Shown piece by piece: positions 25,898-34,452 of a DNA stretch of 64,000 nt. This DNA comes from Rhizobium sp. RU36D (GTDB lineage Bacteria > Pseudomonadota > Alphaproteobacteria > Rhizobiales > Rhizobiaceae), in NCBI RefSeq assembly GCF_900176345.1, contig NZ_FWXU01000010.1:118707-182706 (forward strand), given 5' to 3'. The first letter of the stretch is position 1. Each line of letters begins with the position of its first letter. The notes under the pieces are model-generated. The model searched no databases and had not been told where the DNA came from. It worked only from the letters and a program-made list of their open reading frames with translations. The translations under genes were made by a program, and so were the position numbers.

Positions 25898-26383
25898 TCA
25901 ATTGAGGCGGGTCTTCACTTCGCTGACGGCATTGCGGAACAGGTTTTCCTGAACGGCGGCATCGGTCTTGGCGGCCAGCAGCTTTTCGGCGGCGGCGATG
26001 GCGAGATCAACGGCGGCGGAGCGAACGGCATTGACGGCCTCGTCTTCCGCCTGCTTGATCTTCTGCTCGGAGAGAGCCGTGCGACGAGCGACGAATTCCT
26101 CGGTCTTTGCCTTGGCTTCGGCCGTCAATGCGGCGGCTTCACGCTCGGCAGCAGCAACGATGCTGGCGGCCTCGGCTTCGGCTTCCTTGCGCTTGCGCTG
26201 GTATTCGGCCAGCACATGCTGGGCCTCTTCGCGCAGGCGCTTGGCTTCGGCCAGTTCGGAGGCGATCTTGTCGGCGCGCTCGTCCAGCGACTTGGCCACC
26301 ATGCCCGGCACCTTGAGGTAAACCAGAAGGGCCAGGAAGATGATGAGGCCGACGAGGGCGAAGAATGATGCGTCAAATGCCAT
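25898..26383 (-). CDS. atpF: F0F1 ATP synthase subunit b
   Basis: A 161-residue peripheral-stalk subunit. One N-terminal membrane helix (FFALVGLIIFLALLVYLKVPG, about residues 7-27) is followed by a long Ala/Glu/Lys coiled coil (30-140), which links F0 to F1. It is the last gene of the atpI-B-E-b'-b operon, two bases after the b' gene. Confidence 0.95.
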   Translation of the reverse strand: MAFDASFFALVGLIIFLALLVYLKVPGMVAKSLDERADKIASELAEAKRLREEAQHVLAEYQRKRKEAEAEAASIVAAAEREAAALTAEAKAKTEEFVARRTALSEQKIKQAEDEAVNAVRSAAVDLAIAAAEKLLAAKTDAAVQENLFRNAVSEVKTRLN

Positions 26384-26385
26384 GA

Positions 26386-26970
26386 TCAGTTCCCCTTGAC
26401 CTGCACGGAGGTTACGGCAGCGCTGATGTCAGCCTTGGTGACCTTGCCGCCGATCAGCTGCTCGACAATCGCAGAGACGGTTTCGCCGGCGATTTCATCG
26501 ACATCGGCAAATGCCTTGGCCTTGATTTCGGCAATGCTTGCCGATGCCTTTGCCAGCTTGTCGGAGAGTTCGGCTTCGATGGCGGCGCGCTCGGCATCGG
26601 CCTTGGCCTTTGCGCTGTCGCGGGCAGCGGTTGCGATCTGCCCGGCCTTGGCCCTGGCAGCGCTCAATTCTTTTTCATAAGTCTCGATGGCAGCGTCAGC
26701 CTCAGACTTCAGCCGTGCGGCTTCGTCGAGGTCCTGAGCGATCCGATCGTGACGGTTTTCAAGGATACCGCCGACACGCGGAACGATAACCTTCTGCATG
26801 AGCATGTAGAAGACGCCAAAGGTCAGAACCAGCCACAGGAGCTGCGACGGAAAGGTCGTCGTATCGAAGGGCGGGAAAACATCACTGTGCCCGGCTTCAT
26901 GGGCCACGCCGGTTTCCGTATGGGTCTGGCCTTCTGCCGGTGTTGCGGCAAAAGCGGGGGTCACGAACAT
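26386..26970 (-). CDS. atpF2: F0F1 ATP synthase subunit b'
   Basis: A 194-residue second stalk subunit, found in alphaproteobacteria and photosynthetic bacteria. It has an N-terminal [14 protein letters not shown] leader rich in Ala/His, a membrane helix [19 protein letters not shown] with [24 protein letters not shown] after it, and a long coiled coil. The ATG at 26970 has GGAGG five bases upstream. It pairs with the b subunit encoded next. Confidence 0.93.
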   Translation of the reverse strand: MFVTPAFAATPAEGQTHTETGVAHEAGHSDVFPPFDTTTFPSQLLWLVLTFGVFYMLMQKVIVPRVGGILENRHDRIAQDLDEAARLKSEADAAIETYEKELSAARAKAGQIATAARDSAKAKADAERAAIEAELSDKLAKASASIAEIKAKAFADVDEIAGETVSAIVEQLIGGKVTKADISAAVTSVQVKGN

Positions 26971-27048
26971 GCTCGCCTCCAGGTGAAATGCAATTCTAGA
27001 AAAACGGCGCACCCCGAGGGCGCGCCGTCAATCCGATCCCGGCTGTTA

Positions 27049-27276
27049 TCAGACAGCGAACAGGAGGAGGAGAGCGATGAGCAGCGAGAAGATGCCCAGA
27101 GCTTCCGTAACGGCGAAGCCGAATACCAGACGGCCGAACTGACTGTCAGCGGCAGACGGGTTGCGCAGGGCGCCCGACAGGTAGTTGCCGAAGATGTTGC
27201 CCAGGCCGAGAGCCGTACCGGCCATGCCAAAGCAAGCCAAACCTGCGCCGATGTACTTTGCTGCTTCCGCTTCCAT
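27049..27276 (-). CDS. atpE: F0F1 ATP synthase subunit c
   Basis: The 75-residue proteolipid of the rotor ring: two hydrophobic hairpin helices joined by the polar loop ALRNPSA (36-42). The proton-carrying carboxylate is Glu58 in [10 protein letters not shown]. The first helix has the Gly-rich packing pattern [21 protein letters not shown]. Confidence 0.96.
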   Translation of the reverse strand: MEAEAAKYIGAGLACFGMAGTALGLGNIFGNYLSGALRNPSAADSQFGRLVFGFAVTEALGIFSLLIALLLLFAV

Positions 27277-27341
27277 GTATGAACTCCTTCGAATGGTTGT
27301 TGCGGCGATGACTGACGTCGCAAGACGCCAAATCGGTATCC

Positions 27342-28094
27342 TTAGTGCCCGCCGGGGTGAATTGCGTCATTGAGGTACATGCACGTCAGTACCGCAAAGA
27401 CGTAAGCCTGCAGGAAGGCAACCAGGAACTCGAGACCCGTCAGGGCGACGGTCATGATGAGAGGCAGGATCGCGCCGCCAACACCGAGCGCGCCCAGCGC
27501 TCCAAGCGAGGTGACGAAGCCGGCGAAGACCTTCAGCGTGATGTGGCCGGCCAGAAGGTTGGCGAACAGACGCACGGACAGCGAGATCGGACGCGACAGG
27601 AAGGAAATGATTTCGATCGGCACGACCAGAAGCAGAAGCACGCCCGGCACGCCCGACGGCACGAAGAGCTTCAGGAAATGCAGGCCGTGCTTCATGAAGC
27701 CATAAACCAGCACGGTTCCGATGACGAACAGAGCCAGGGCGAAAGTCACGATGATCTGGCTGGTGATGGTGAAGAAATACGGCACCATGCCCAGGAGGTT
27801 CGCCGTCAGCACGAACATGAACAGCGAGAAGACCATGGGGAAGAATTTCATGCCGTGGCTGCCCGCACCCTCGCGCAGCATCGACGCAATGAACTCATAG
27901 GACATCTCGGCGACCGACTGTGCGCGGGTCGGGATCAGGCCGCGGCTCGACGTGGAGAAGTAGAGGAATGCCGAAGCGCAGGCGACGGTTGCCACCATGA
28001 ACAGCGATGCATTGGTGAACGAGAAATCAATCCCGCCAATTTCGATCGGAACAATCTTGTTTACCACGAACTGGTGGATCGGATCGTTTGCCAC
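27342..28094 (-). CDS. atpB: F0F1 ATP synthase subunit a
   Basis: A 250-residue polytopic membrane stator forming the proton half-channels. The essential arginine is in [18 protein letters not shown]. About six membrane helices are visible, and [35 protein letters not shown] is characteristic. It follows atpI by 80 bases. Confidence 0.96.
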   Translation of the reverse strand: MANDPIHQFVVNKIVPIEIGGIDFSFTNASLFMVATVACASAFLYFSTSSRGLIPTRAQSVAEMSYEFIASMLREGAGSHGMKFFPMVFSLFMFVLTANLLGMVPYFFTITSQIIVTFALALFVIGTVLVYGFMKHGLHFLKLFVPSGVPGVLLLLVVPIEIISFLSRPISLSVRLFANLLAGHITLKVFAGFVTSLGALGALGVGGAILPLIMTVALTGLEFLVAFLQAYVFAVLTCMYLNDAIHPGGH

Positions 28095-28174
28095 GTGCTG
28101 TTCTCTCTCGCTCTCACCGCCAGCGGCGGATGTCTTTCCGTCTTACGATCTGCACCGAAACGAGGCGCAGACAT

Positions 28175-28522
28175 TCATTCCTTATCACCCGGTTGCCGAT
28201 CCGCCGGATGCGGAGAGGCGACCTTACCGGCTGCCCTCAACACATTCAGCACCCCTGCGCAGAATCCCAGCAGCAGGAAGACGACCAGCCCCCAAGGCGA
28301 CGTAGATAAAAAACGGTCGAAAAGATAGCCCAGAATTGCGCCGACAATGATTGCCGAGAGGAATTCACTGGAAAGTTTCATTGCCTCTGCATATCCCTGA
28401 CGGGATTTCTCGGCGCGTGCTTCCCCAGCCTCATTCAACTCGGCCTCGTTGCGCCTCTGGGACAGCTGAGCCCCCAGTCGCTTGCGGCGGTCTTCGAGAC
28501 TTTCTTCCCGGTCATCCGACAT
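28175..28522 (-). CDS. atpI: ATP synthase subunit I (AtpI)
   Basis: A 115-residue assembly protein of the AtpI/AtpZ type, thought to help c-ring assembly or Mg2+ supply. A charged N-terminus (DDREESLEDRRKRLGAQLSQRRNEAE) precedes two membrane helices (LSAIIVGAILGYLFDRFL and WGLVVFLLLGFCAGVLNVLRA). GGAGG five bases upstream selects the second of two adjacent ATGs (28522). It opens the F0 operon; 28523-28788 upstream shows no gene and should hold the promoter. Confidence 0.88.
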   Translation of the reverse strand: MSDDREESLEDRRKRLGAQLSQRRNEAELNEAGEARAEKSRQGYAEAMKLSSEFLSAIIVGAILGYLFDRFLSTSPWGLVVFLLLGFCAGVLNVLRAAGKVASPHPADRQPGDKE

Positions 28523-28788
28523 CATACCCTCCGTCCGATACCGCGCGGACCCCAAATTGGCCCCTCGCGGACATGCAAACGGCTCGGAATTTCCATCGTC
28601 CGGCCCGTTCTGAAGTCGGCCGCACCATAATTTTGAGTGCACGTATAGTCAAGGCGGAGAACAGCCTTGTTTCACCACAAATTAACCGCGGAAAATCATA
28701 GACTTAGCCGAAACCGTCCGATTTTGTCGCAGGCTCGTCCGCCGAATGTTGCTGAAGCGGAGGCTGGATGGCGGGTGGAATCCCCTTT

Positions 28789-29976
28789 CTAGCTCCAGCC
28801 GCCGCCATGGGTGCGGTAGAACAGGTGCAGGCCGATGCGGCCCACCTTGACCATGGTGCGGGCCCAGGCCGGACGCACATAGGCGGCGTGATAATGGGTC
28901 GCGGACCCCACTTCCTTCAGCCAGATCTTGCCGGCGGTGACGGCCAATGCGACTTCGCGGGCCATCTTCCAATGCTCTTCCGAGCGCACCCGGTCGCGGA
29001 TATTGTCGCAGGCAAAGGAGAACTGGCAGCGATTGCGCCAGTCTTCGTTCTGGTAGACGACGTCGCAGATAGTGTCGGGATAGGACGGATTGCGCACCCG
29101 GTTCAGGATCACCTGGGCAACAGCCGCCTGCCCTTTCAGGCTCTCGCCGCGGGCTTCGAAATAGATGCCGGATGCCAGGCACTGCTGTTCCCGCGGCGAA
29201 AACACCGAAGGCGGCAGGACGCTTGCGGCCCAGGCATGATCCTTCGGCCCGATCTCCGGCTTGAACCGACCCGCGTCCGGTTCAGGCTTCAGGATGGCAT
29301 CGAAGGGCGAAACCTGGGCGAAATCCGGCGCCGGCGGTGCATAGGCGGTGGCGAGCACATCAGGTCTCGTATTTGTGACGAGATCCGCCAGCATCGGCGA
29401 AACGGACGCCGCAGCAGGCTTTTCCTTTTTCTTGAAGAAGAAGCCGGCAAGCTGGATGTTCTTTTCCTTCTCCGGCTTGATGAAGGCGGTCTGCTCCTTG
29501 CGGCTGGCGCGGGGCAGCATCTGGCTGGCCTTCTGCTTGATCTGGCCGGCCGTGAACTCCCGCGGTGGCAACATGGGCTCTACGGACACGACGCGTCCCT
29601 TTTTGTCGCGCCTGTTGACGCGGTCCTCGTCAGGCGAACTGTTTTTGTTGTTCTCGCCCTCGACAAAGGCAACGCGGCGACCGTCCGGTAGGGTCATGCC
29701 GGCGCCTCCGGCCACGGCCTTGGACGGCGAGGCCTCGGCAAAAGCCAGTTCGGCCTGGTGGATGGAGCCGGCGGGCGAGTCGGTCAGCACCATGCGCCAG
29801 TTTTCCGACGGGCGGTCGAGGCCTGCGATGAGGCCGGCCAGATCGGCATGGGCTGAGACGGAGGGGAAAGCCAACCAGGCTGCCATGCCGAACATCAGGG
29901 GAGACAGGGCTTTGTCGGCACGGGGCACAAGACTGCTACGCAAACGCTGCTTCGAACGCAAAACCGGATACTCCAT
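28789..29976 (-). CDS. SleB/CwlJ-type cell wall hydrolase
   Basis: A 395-residue exported protein with an N-terminal basic, hydrophobic segment (LMFGMAAWLAFPSVSAHA, about 27-44) acting as signal or anchor. A long low-complexity middle contains a KKKEKPAAA basic stretch. The C-terminal Hydrolase_2 domain (about 280-395) carries QQCLASGIYFEARGESLKGQAAVAQVILNRV, with the catalytic Glu in YFEARGE, and then SATHYHAAYVRPAW. This is the spore-lytic-enzyme-like fold widespread in rhizobia, expected to cleave peptidoglycan. No separate peptidoglycan-binding repeat is visible. Confidence 0.88.
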   Translation of the reverse strand: MEYPVLRSKQRLRSSLVPRADKALSPLMFGMAAWLAFPSVSAHADLAGLIAGLDRPSENWRMVLTDSPAGSIHQAELAFAEASPSKAVAGGAGMTLPDGRRVAFVEGENNKNSSPDEDRVNRRDKKGRVVSVEPMLPPREFTAGQIKQKASQMLPRASRKEQTAFIKPEKEKNIQLAGFFFKKKEKPAAASVSPMLADLVTNTRPDVLATAYAPPAPDFAQVSPFDAILKPEPDAGRFKPEIGPKDHAWAASVLPPSVFSPREQQCLASGIYFEARGESLKGQAAVAQVILNRVRNPSYPDTICDVVYQNEDWRNRCQFSFACDNIRDRVRSEEHWKMAREVALAVTAGKIWLKEVGSATHYHAAYVRPAWARTMVKVGRIGLHLFYRTHGGGWS

Positions 29977-30146
29977 GCAACACGGACTGATCCGGCGACT
30001 ATCGCGCGTTAACCTTTATCGCTGGTTAACATATGAGCGAGAGATCACGCAGCATGCGATGCATCAGGCCGAAATTCGGCCGATGTGCACATCAGGCGTT
30101 CCCGTGCTGCGTCGTTTTGGCGCAGCCTCGGTTGGCGCCATGACCG

Positions 30147-32048
30147 TCAGATGATCACGTGCGAACCCAGTTCCACGACTCGGTTTGTCGGCAGTCGGAA
30201 ATAGTCCGAGGGGTCTGCGGCGGCATTGGCGAGCGAAATGAAAAGCCGGTCCTGCCAATAGGGCATGCCGGATTTCGCGTCCGGCACCAGCTTGCGGCGG
30301 CCGAGGTAGAAGGAGGTCGACATGATGTCGAACTTCAGCCCGCCTCGCCGGAGCTTGGCCAGTGCCTGGGACACATTCTGGTTTTCCATGAAGCCGAAGC
30401 GGATCTCCACCCGACTGAAGCGCTCCGAAAGGCTTTCGATGACGAAGCGCTCGTCCTCGCTGGCGCGTGGCCTGTTGACCGTCTTGACCGTCAGGATGAC
30501 GTTGCGCTCGTGAAGCACATGATTGTGCTTGAGATTGTGCAGCAGGGCGGCGGGCGCTGTCTGCGGGTCGCTGGTCAGGAAGATCGCGGTGCCCGGAACC
30601 TGAACCGGCGCATGGTCGCTCTTGCGCTCGATCGAGGTGATGAAGGACTGCAGCGGAATATCGGCGTGACGGGTCTTTTCGAACAGGATCGCCGTGCCGC
30701 GGCGCCAGGTGATCATCACAACAGTGAACCCACCGGCAAACAGCACGGGAATATAGCCGCCATCGTGGATCTTCAGTAGATTTGCGCCGAGAAAGACCAT
30801 TTCCAGCGCCAGTAGCGGCAGAAGCATGGCCATGGACAACAGAACCGACCAGCGCCAGCGGCTGCGGATGAACTGATAGGCCATGATGGTGGTGACGACC
30901 ATCGCGCCGGTGACGGAAATGCCATAGGCGGTGGCGAGGCCTTCCGAGCTCTGGAACACCAGCACCAGTGTCATGACGCCGAACAGCAGCAGGGTGTTGA
31001 CCGAGGGCAGGTAGATCTGCCCGGTATTGGTTTCCGACGTGAACAGGATCTCCATGCGCGGCAGGAAACCGAGATGAATGCCCTGGCGCACCAGCGAAAA
31101 GGCACCCGTGATGACCGCCTGGCTGGCAATGATGGTCGCACAGGTCGCGAGGATGACGATCGGCAGCAGCGCCCATTCCGGAAACATCAGGTAGAAGGGG
31201 TCGGACGCGGCTTCCGGATGCTTGAGGACCAGGGCGCCCTGCCCCAGGTAGTTCAGCACCAGTGCCGGGAAGACGAGGACGAACCAGGCCCACTGGATAG
31301 GGCGGCGGCCGAAATGGCCGAGGTCGGCATAAAGCGCTTCGGCGCCGGTGACGGTCAGGAAGACGGCTCCCAGCACGACGATGCCGAGAAAGCCTTCGCG
31401 CAGCAGGAACGTCACGCCATACCACGGATTGAGTGCGGCGAAGATGCCGAAATCGTCCGAAATATGCAGCAGCCCCCCGGCTGCCATGGCCAGGAACCAG
31501 ACGGCGGTGATCGGCCCGAAGAATTTCGCGACCGCGGCCGTGCCATGGGATTGCATGGCGAAGACGCCGATCAGGATGACGACGGCGATCGGAACGATGT
31601 AGTCAGCCGATTGCGGGGCGACCAGTTTCAGGCCTTCCACAGCCGACAGCACCGACAGCGCCGGGGTGATCATGGCATCGCCCAGAAACAGGGCGGCGCC
31701 GACAAGCCCCATGACGGTCAGGATGGTGGTGTAACGACCGGCCGACTTCATGAGGAGCGCGAGCAATGACAGGGTTCCGCCCTCGCCGTCATTGTCGGCG
31801 CGCAGCAGGAACAGGACGTATTTGAGCGTGACGATGATCGTCAGTGCCCAGATCATCAGCGAGATCAGGCCGATGATTTCGGCCCGCTCGATCCCGTCAT
31901 GGCCAATCGGTTTCAGTGCCTCGCGAAAGGCATAGAGGGGGCTGGTGCCGATATCGCCATAGACGACGCCGACCGAGCCGAGCGCCATGAAGAACAAGTT
32001 GCGGAATTTGCTGCCCTGTTCGGGCACGGCGCCGCTTTCTGATTGCAT
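30147..32048 (-). CDS. kup: Kup family potassium transporter
   Basis: A 633-residue inner-membrane K+/H+ symporter. The N-terminus [27 protein letters not shown] is the Kup signature, followed by about 12 membrane helices up to residue 450 and a cytoplasmic C-terminal domain (about 470-633) with [26 protein letters not shown]. The length matches the family. It precedes the SleB-type gene and follows the CorA-like gene by 15 bases, suggesting a cation-transport operon. Confidence 0.96.
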   Translation of the reverse strand: MQSESGAVPEQGSKFRNLFFMALGSVGVVYGDIGTSPLYAFREALKPIGHDGIERAEIIGLISLMIWALTIIVTLKYVLFLLRADNDGEGGTLSLLALLMKSAGRYTTILTVMGLVGAALFLGDAMITPALSVLSAVEGLKLVAPQSADYIVPIAVVILIGVFAMQSHGTAAVAKFFGPITAVWFLAMAAGGLLHISDDFGIFAALNPWYGVTFLLREGFLGIVVLGAVFLTVTGAEALYADLGHFGRRPIQWAWFVLVFPALVLNYLGQGALVLKHPEAASDPFYLMFPEWALLPIVILATCATIIASQAVITGAFSLVRQGIHLGFLPRMEILFTSETNTGQIYLPSVNTLLLFGVMTLVLVFQSSEGLATAYGISVTGAMVVTTIMAYQFIRSRWRWSVLLSMAMLLPLLALEMVFLGANLLKIHDGGYIPVLFAGGFTVVMITWRRGTAILFEKTRHADIPLQSFITSIERKSDHAPVQVPGTAIFLTSDPQTAPAALLHNLKHNHVLHERNVILTVKTVNRPRASEDERFVIESLSERFSRVEIRFGFMENQNVSQALAKLRRGGLKFDIMSTSFYLGRRKLVPDAKSGMPYWQDRLFISLANAAADPSDYFRLPTNRVVELGSHVII

Positions 32049-32063
32049 AGGGTCACAGGCTCG

Positions 32064-33041
32064 TCAGAGCCAGCCTTTCCAGCGAAAGAACAAGAAGGGG
32101 AAGATTGCCGACAGAAGCATGGCCATCAATGCCATGGGATAGCCGAAGTTCCAGCCGAGTTCCGGCATGACCTGAAAGTTCATGCCATAGATCGAGGCCA
32201 CCAGGGTAGGCGGCAGGAACACCACTGACGCGATTGAGAATATCTTGATGATGGCGTTCTGCTCGACGCTGATGAGGCCGAGCGAAGCATCCAGCATGAA
32301 GGTAATGTTGTTCGACACGAAGGCCGCGTGTTCCGAGAGCGATTGAATATCACGCACGACGATCTGGCAGAGATCCTCCGCTTCCCGATCCTTCTTGATG
32401 TTCGGCAGGGAGGAGAGGAAGGTGACCAGACGCGACAGCGTGACCAGGCTGTCGCGCGTCTTGCTGACCAGACGGTGATGACTTGAGATATCGAGCAGCT
32501 TTCCCTCGAGATACCGCGGAGGGCGCCGCTTTGCCGCCTGATGGTCGACAAACACGTCCCTCGACAAGGCATCCACGCGATTGACCGCCAGTTCCAGGAT
32601 TTCCGCCGTTCGGTCGACGATGGTTTCCAAGAGGCGGGACATCAGTTCGGCGCCGGTGGTATATTTGCCCGGCATGCGCAGCAGGCTGCCGCTGAACAGC
32701 GCAAAGGCCCTTGGCTCGCTATAGCGGATGGTGACAAGCCGGTTGCCCGTCAAAACGAAGGCAACGTCGGCGAGTTCGGGAAAGCCCTTTTCGACATGAC
32801 AGACGAGGGATGCCGTCATGAAAACGGTGTCGCCTTCGACATAGAGCCGGCTCGACGGCTCGATATCCTTCAGGTCTTCCCGGGTCGGGAGTTGCACCCC
32901 AAGCAGCCGCTCAGCCATGTGCTCCTCATCCAGATCAGGACTGATGAGGTCGATCCAGATGATATCGTCGCCAAAGTTGAACGGCGTTTCCGCCGGCTGG
33001 AGTATCTCCGCGCTGCCGTCGATACGGTACGCCCTAATCAA
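32064..33041 (-). CDS. corA: CorA family magnesium transporter
   Basis: A 325-residue CorA-type divalent cation channel. The cytoplasmic N-terminal domain is followed by a long helix and two C-terminal membrane segments. The selectivity motif is YGMNFQVMPELGW, with GMN at the end of the first segment. The protein ends with the basic FRWKGWL. Co-oriented with kup 15 bases downstream. The upstream 33042-33199 carries no gene. Confidence 0.93.
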   Translation of the reverse strand: MIRAYRIDGSAEILQPAETPFNFGDDIIWIDLISPDLDEEHMAERLLGVQLPTREDLKDIEPSSRLYVEGDTVFMTASLVCHVEKGFPELADVAFVLTGNRLVTIRYSEPRAFALFSGSLLRMPGKYTTGAELMSRLLETIVDRTAEILELAVNRVDALSRDVFVDHQAAKRRPPRYLEGKLLDISSHHRLVSKTRDSLVTLSRLVTFLSSLPNIKKDREAEDLCQIVVRDIQSLSEHAAFVSNNITFMLDASLGLISVEQNAIIKIFSIASVVFLPPTLVASIYGMNFQVMPELGWNFGYPMALMAMLLSAIFPFLFFRWKGWL

Positions 33042-33199
33042 GCACTAGCTCCTTGGCGACCAGATTTAGCTCAACATTCCGGCCTTCATTTGCGATCAAA
33101 TAGCACCACTGGCTAAAATCGCAACTGTCATCGCAAGGAACCCCGCGCTTGGGCCCGACCTAAACAGGACGGATGTCGACACGACGAGGCCCTGAGGCG

Positions 33200-34366
33200 T
33201 TACTCGAAGACGATGGTCGGCGCGGCGCGGGAAGACTTGGCGCCAACCTGCTCCCATACTTTCCGAGCGATCTCGCGATAGGCAAGCGTCTGCGCGCCTG
33301 AGGGATCCGAGACGACGACCGGCGTCCCGGCGTCGGAATTTTCGCGGATCGCGATCGTCAACGGCACTTCGCCGAGGAAGGGCACGCCGAGCTTTTCGGC
33401 CTCTGCCCGCGCGCCGCCATGGCCGAAGATGTCGTAGCGGTTGCCGGTGTCGGGCGCGATGAAATAGCTCATGTTCTCGACGATGCCGAGCAGCGGCACC
33501 TCCACCTTCTTGAACATGTTGATGCCCTTGCGGGCATCGATCAAGGCGAGGTCCTGCGGCGTCGAGACGATGACGGCGCCGGTCAACGGCACCTGCTGGG
33601 CCATTGTGAGCTGGGCGTCACCGGTGCCCGGCGGCATGTCGACCACCAGCACGTCGAGGTCGCCCCAGGCGACTTCCCGCAGCATCTGCATCAGCGCCGA
33701 TTGCACCATGGGGCCGCGCCAGATCATGGCGGTGCCCTCGTCCACCAGGAAACCCATGGACATGGCCTTGATGCCATAATTTTCCATGGGCACGATGATG
33801 CGGTTTTCGATCTGCTGCGGACGGCCTGATATGCCAAGCAGACGCGGCATCGAGGGACCATAGACATCGGCATCGAGAATGCCGACCTTCAGCCCATTGG
33901 CCTTCAGCGCCAGTGCCAGGTTGACCGCCGTGGTCGATTTGCCGACGCCGCCCTTGCCCGAGGCCACCGCAATAATTGCCGAAATGGCCGGCACGCCGGT
34001 TTTTCCCGGACGTTGGCCTGATGGCGCCGGCTGAGGCGCGTGGGAATGGCCTGCATGGCTGTGGCCGGCATGGGAATGCGGTGCTGGCGCGGGCTTCGGA
34101 TTTGGCGTTCCCGCCTTCTTTTCCGCCGTCAGGGAGACCAGTGCTCCTTTGATGCCCGGCATTGCCTTCACGGCCCGCTCGGCTGCCTGCCGCAAGGGTT
34201 CCAGCTTGTCGGCCCTATCTGCCGGCACGGTGATCGAAAAGTAAGCCTTGCCATCGGAAATGAAGATGTCGCTGACCATGCCCAAGTCCACGATATTGCT
34301 TTCCAGATCCGGGCCGCGCACCGTCTTCAGCGTTTCGAGAACACGTTCGCGCGTCACGTCAGTCAT
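33200..34366 (-). CDS. mrp: Mrp/ApbC-type P-loop ATPase, Fe-S carrier family
   Basis: A 388-residue protein. An N-terminal MIP18/DUF59 domain (1-85, VRGPDLESNIVDLGMV) joins a P-loop domain with the deviant Walker A SGKGGVGKSTT (136-146). The linker (about 97-111) contains a threefold HSHAG repeat, a likely metal-binding stretch. The CxxC pair used by E. coli Mrp/ApbC to hold Fe-S is absent: ENMSYFIAPDTGNRYDIFGHGG has no Cys. AGGGA before the ATG at 34366 selects this start. Role in Fe-S transfer is inferred from family. Confidence 0.92.
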   Translation of the reverse strand: MTDVTRERVLETLKTVRGPDLESNIVDLGMVSDIFISDGKAYFSITVPADRADKLEPLRQAAERAVKAMPGIKGALVSLTAEKKAGTPNPKPAPAPHSHAGHSHAGHSHAPQPAPSGQRPGKTGVPAISAIIAVASGKGGVGKSTTAVNLALALKANGLKVGILDADVYGPSMPRLLGISGRPQQIENRIIVPMENYGIKAMSMGFLVDEGTAMIWRGPMVQSALMQMLREVAWGDLDVLVVDMPPGTGDAQLTMAQQVPLTGAVIVSTPQDLALIDARKGINMFKKVEVPLLGIVENMSYFIAPDTGNRYDIFGHGGARAEAEKLGVPFLGEVPLTIAIRENSDAGTPVVVSDPSGAQTLAYREIARKVWEQVGAKSSRAAPTIVFE

Positions 34367-34452
34367 GATGTCCCTCATCGGCTTTTGTCACAGCCTAGAT
34401 AGTGGAGCGCCATGCGTTCGCCAAACGGAAAATGCTTGTCCTTGCGACGCCT

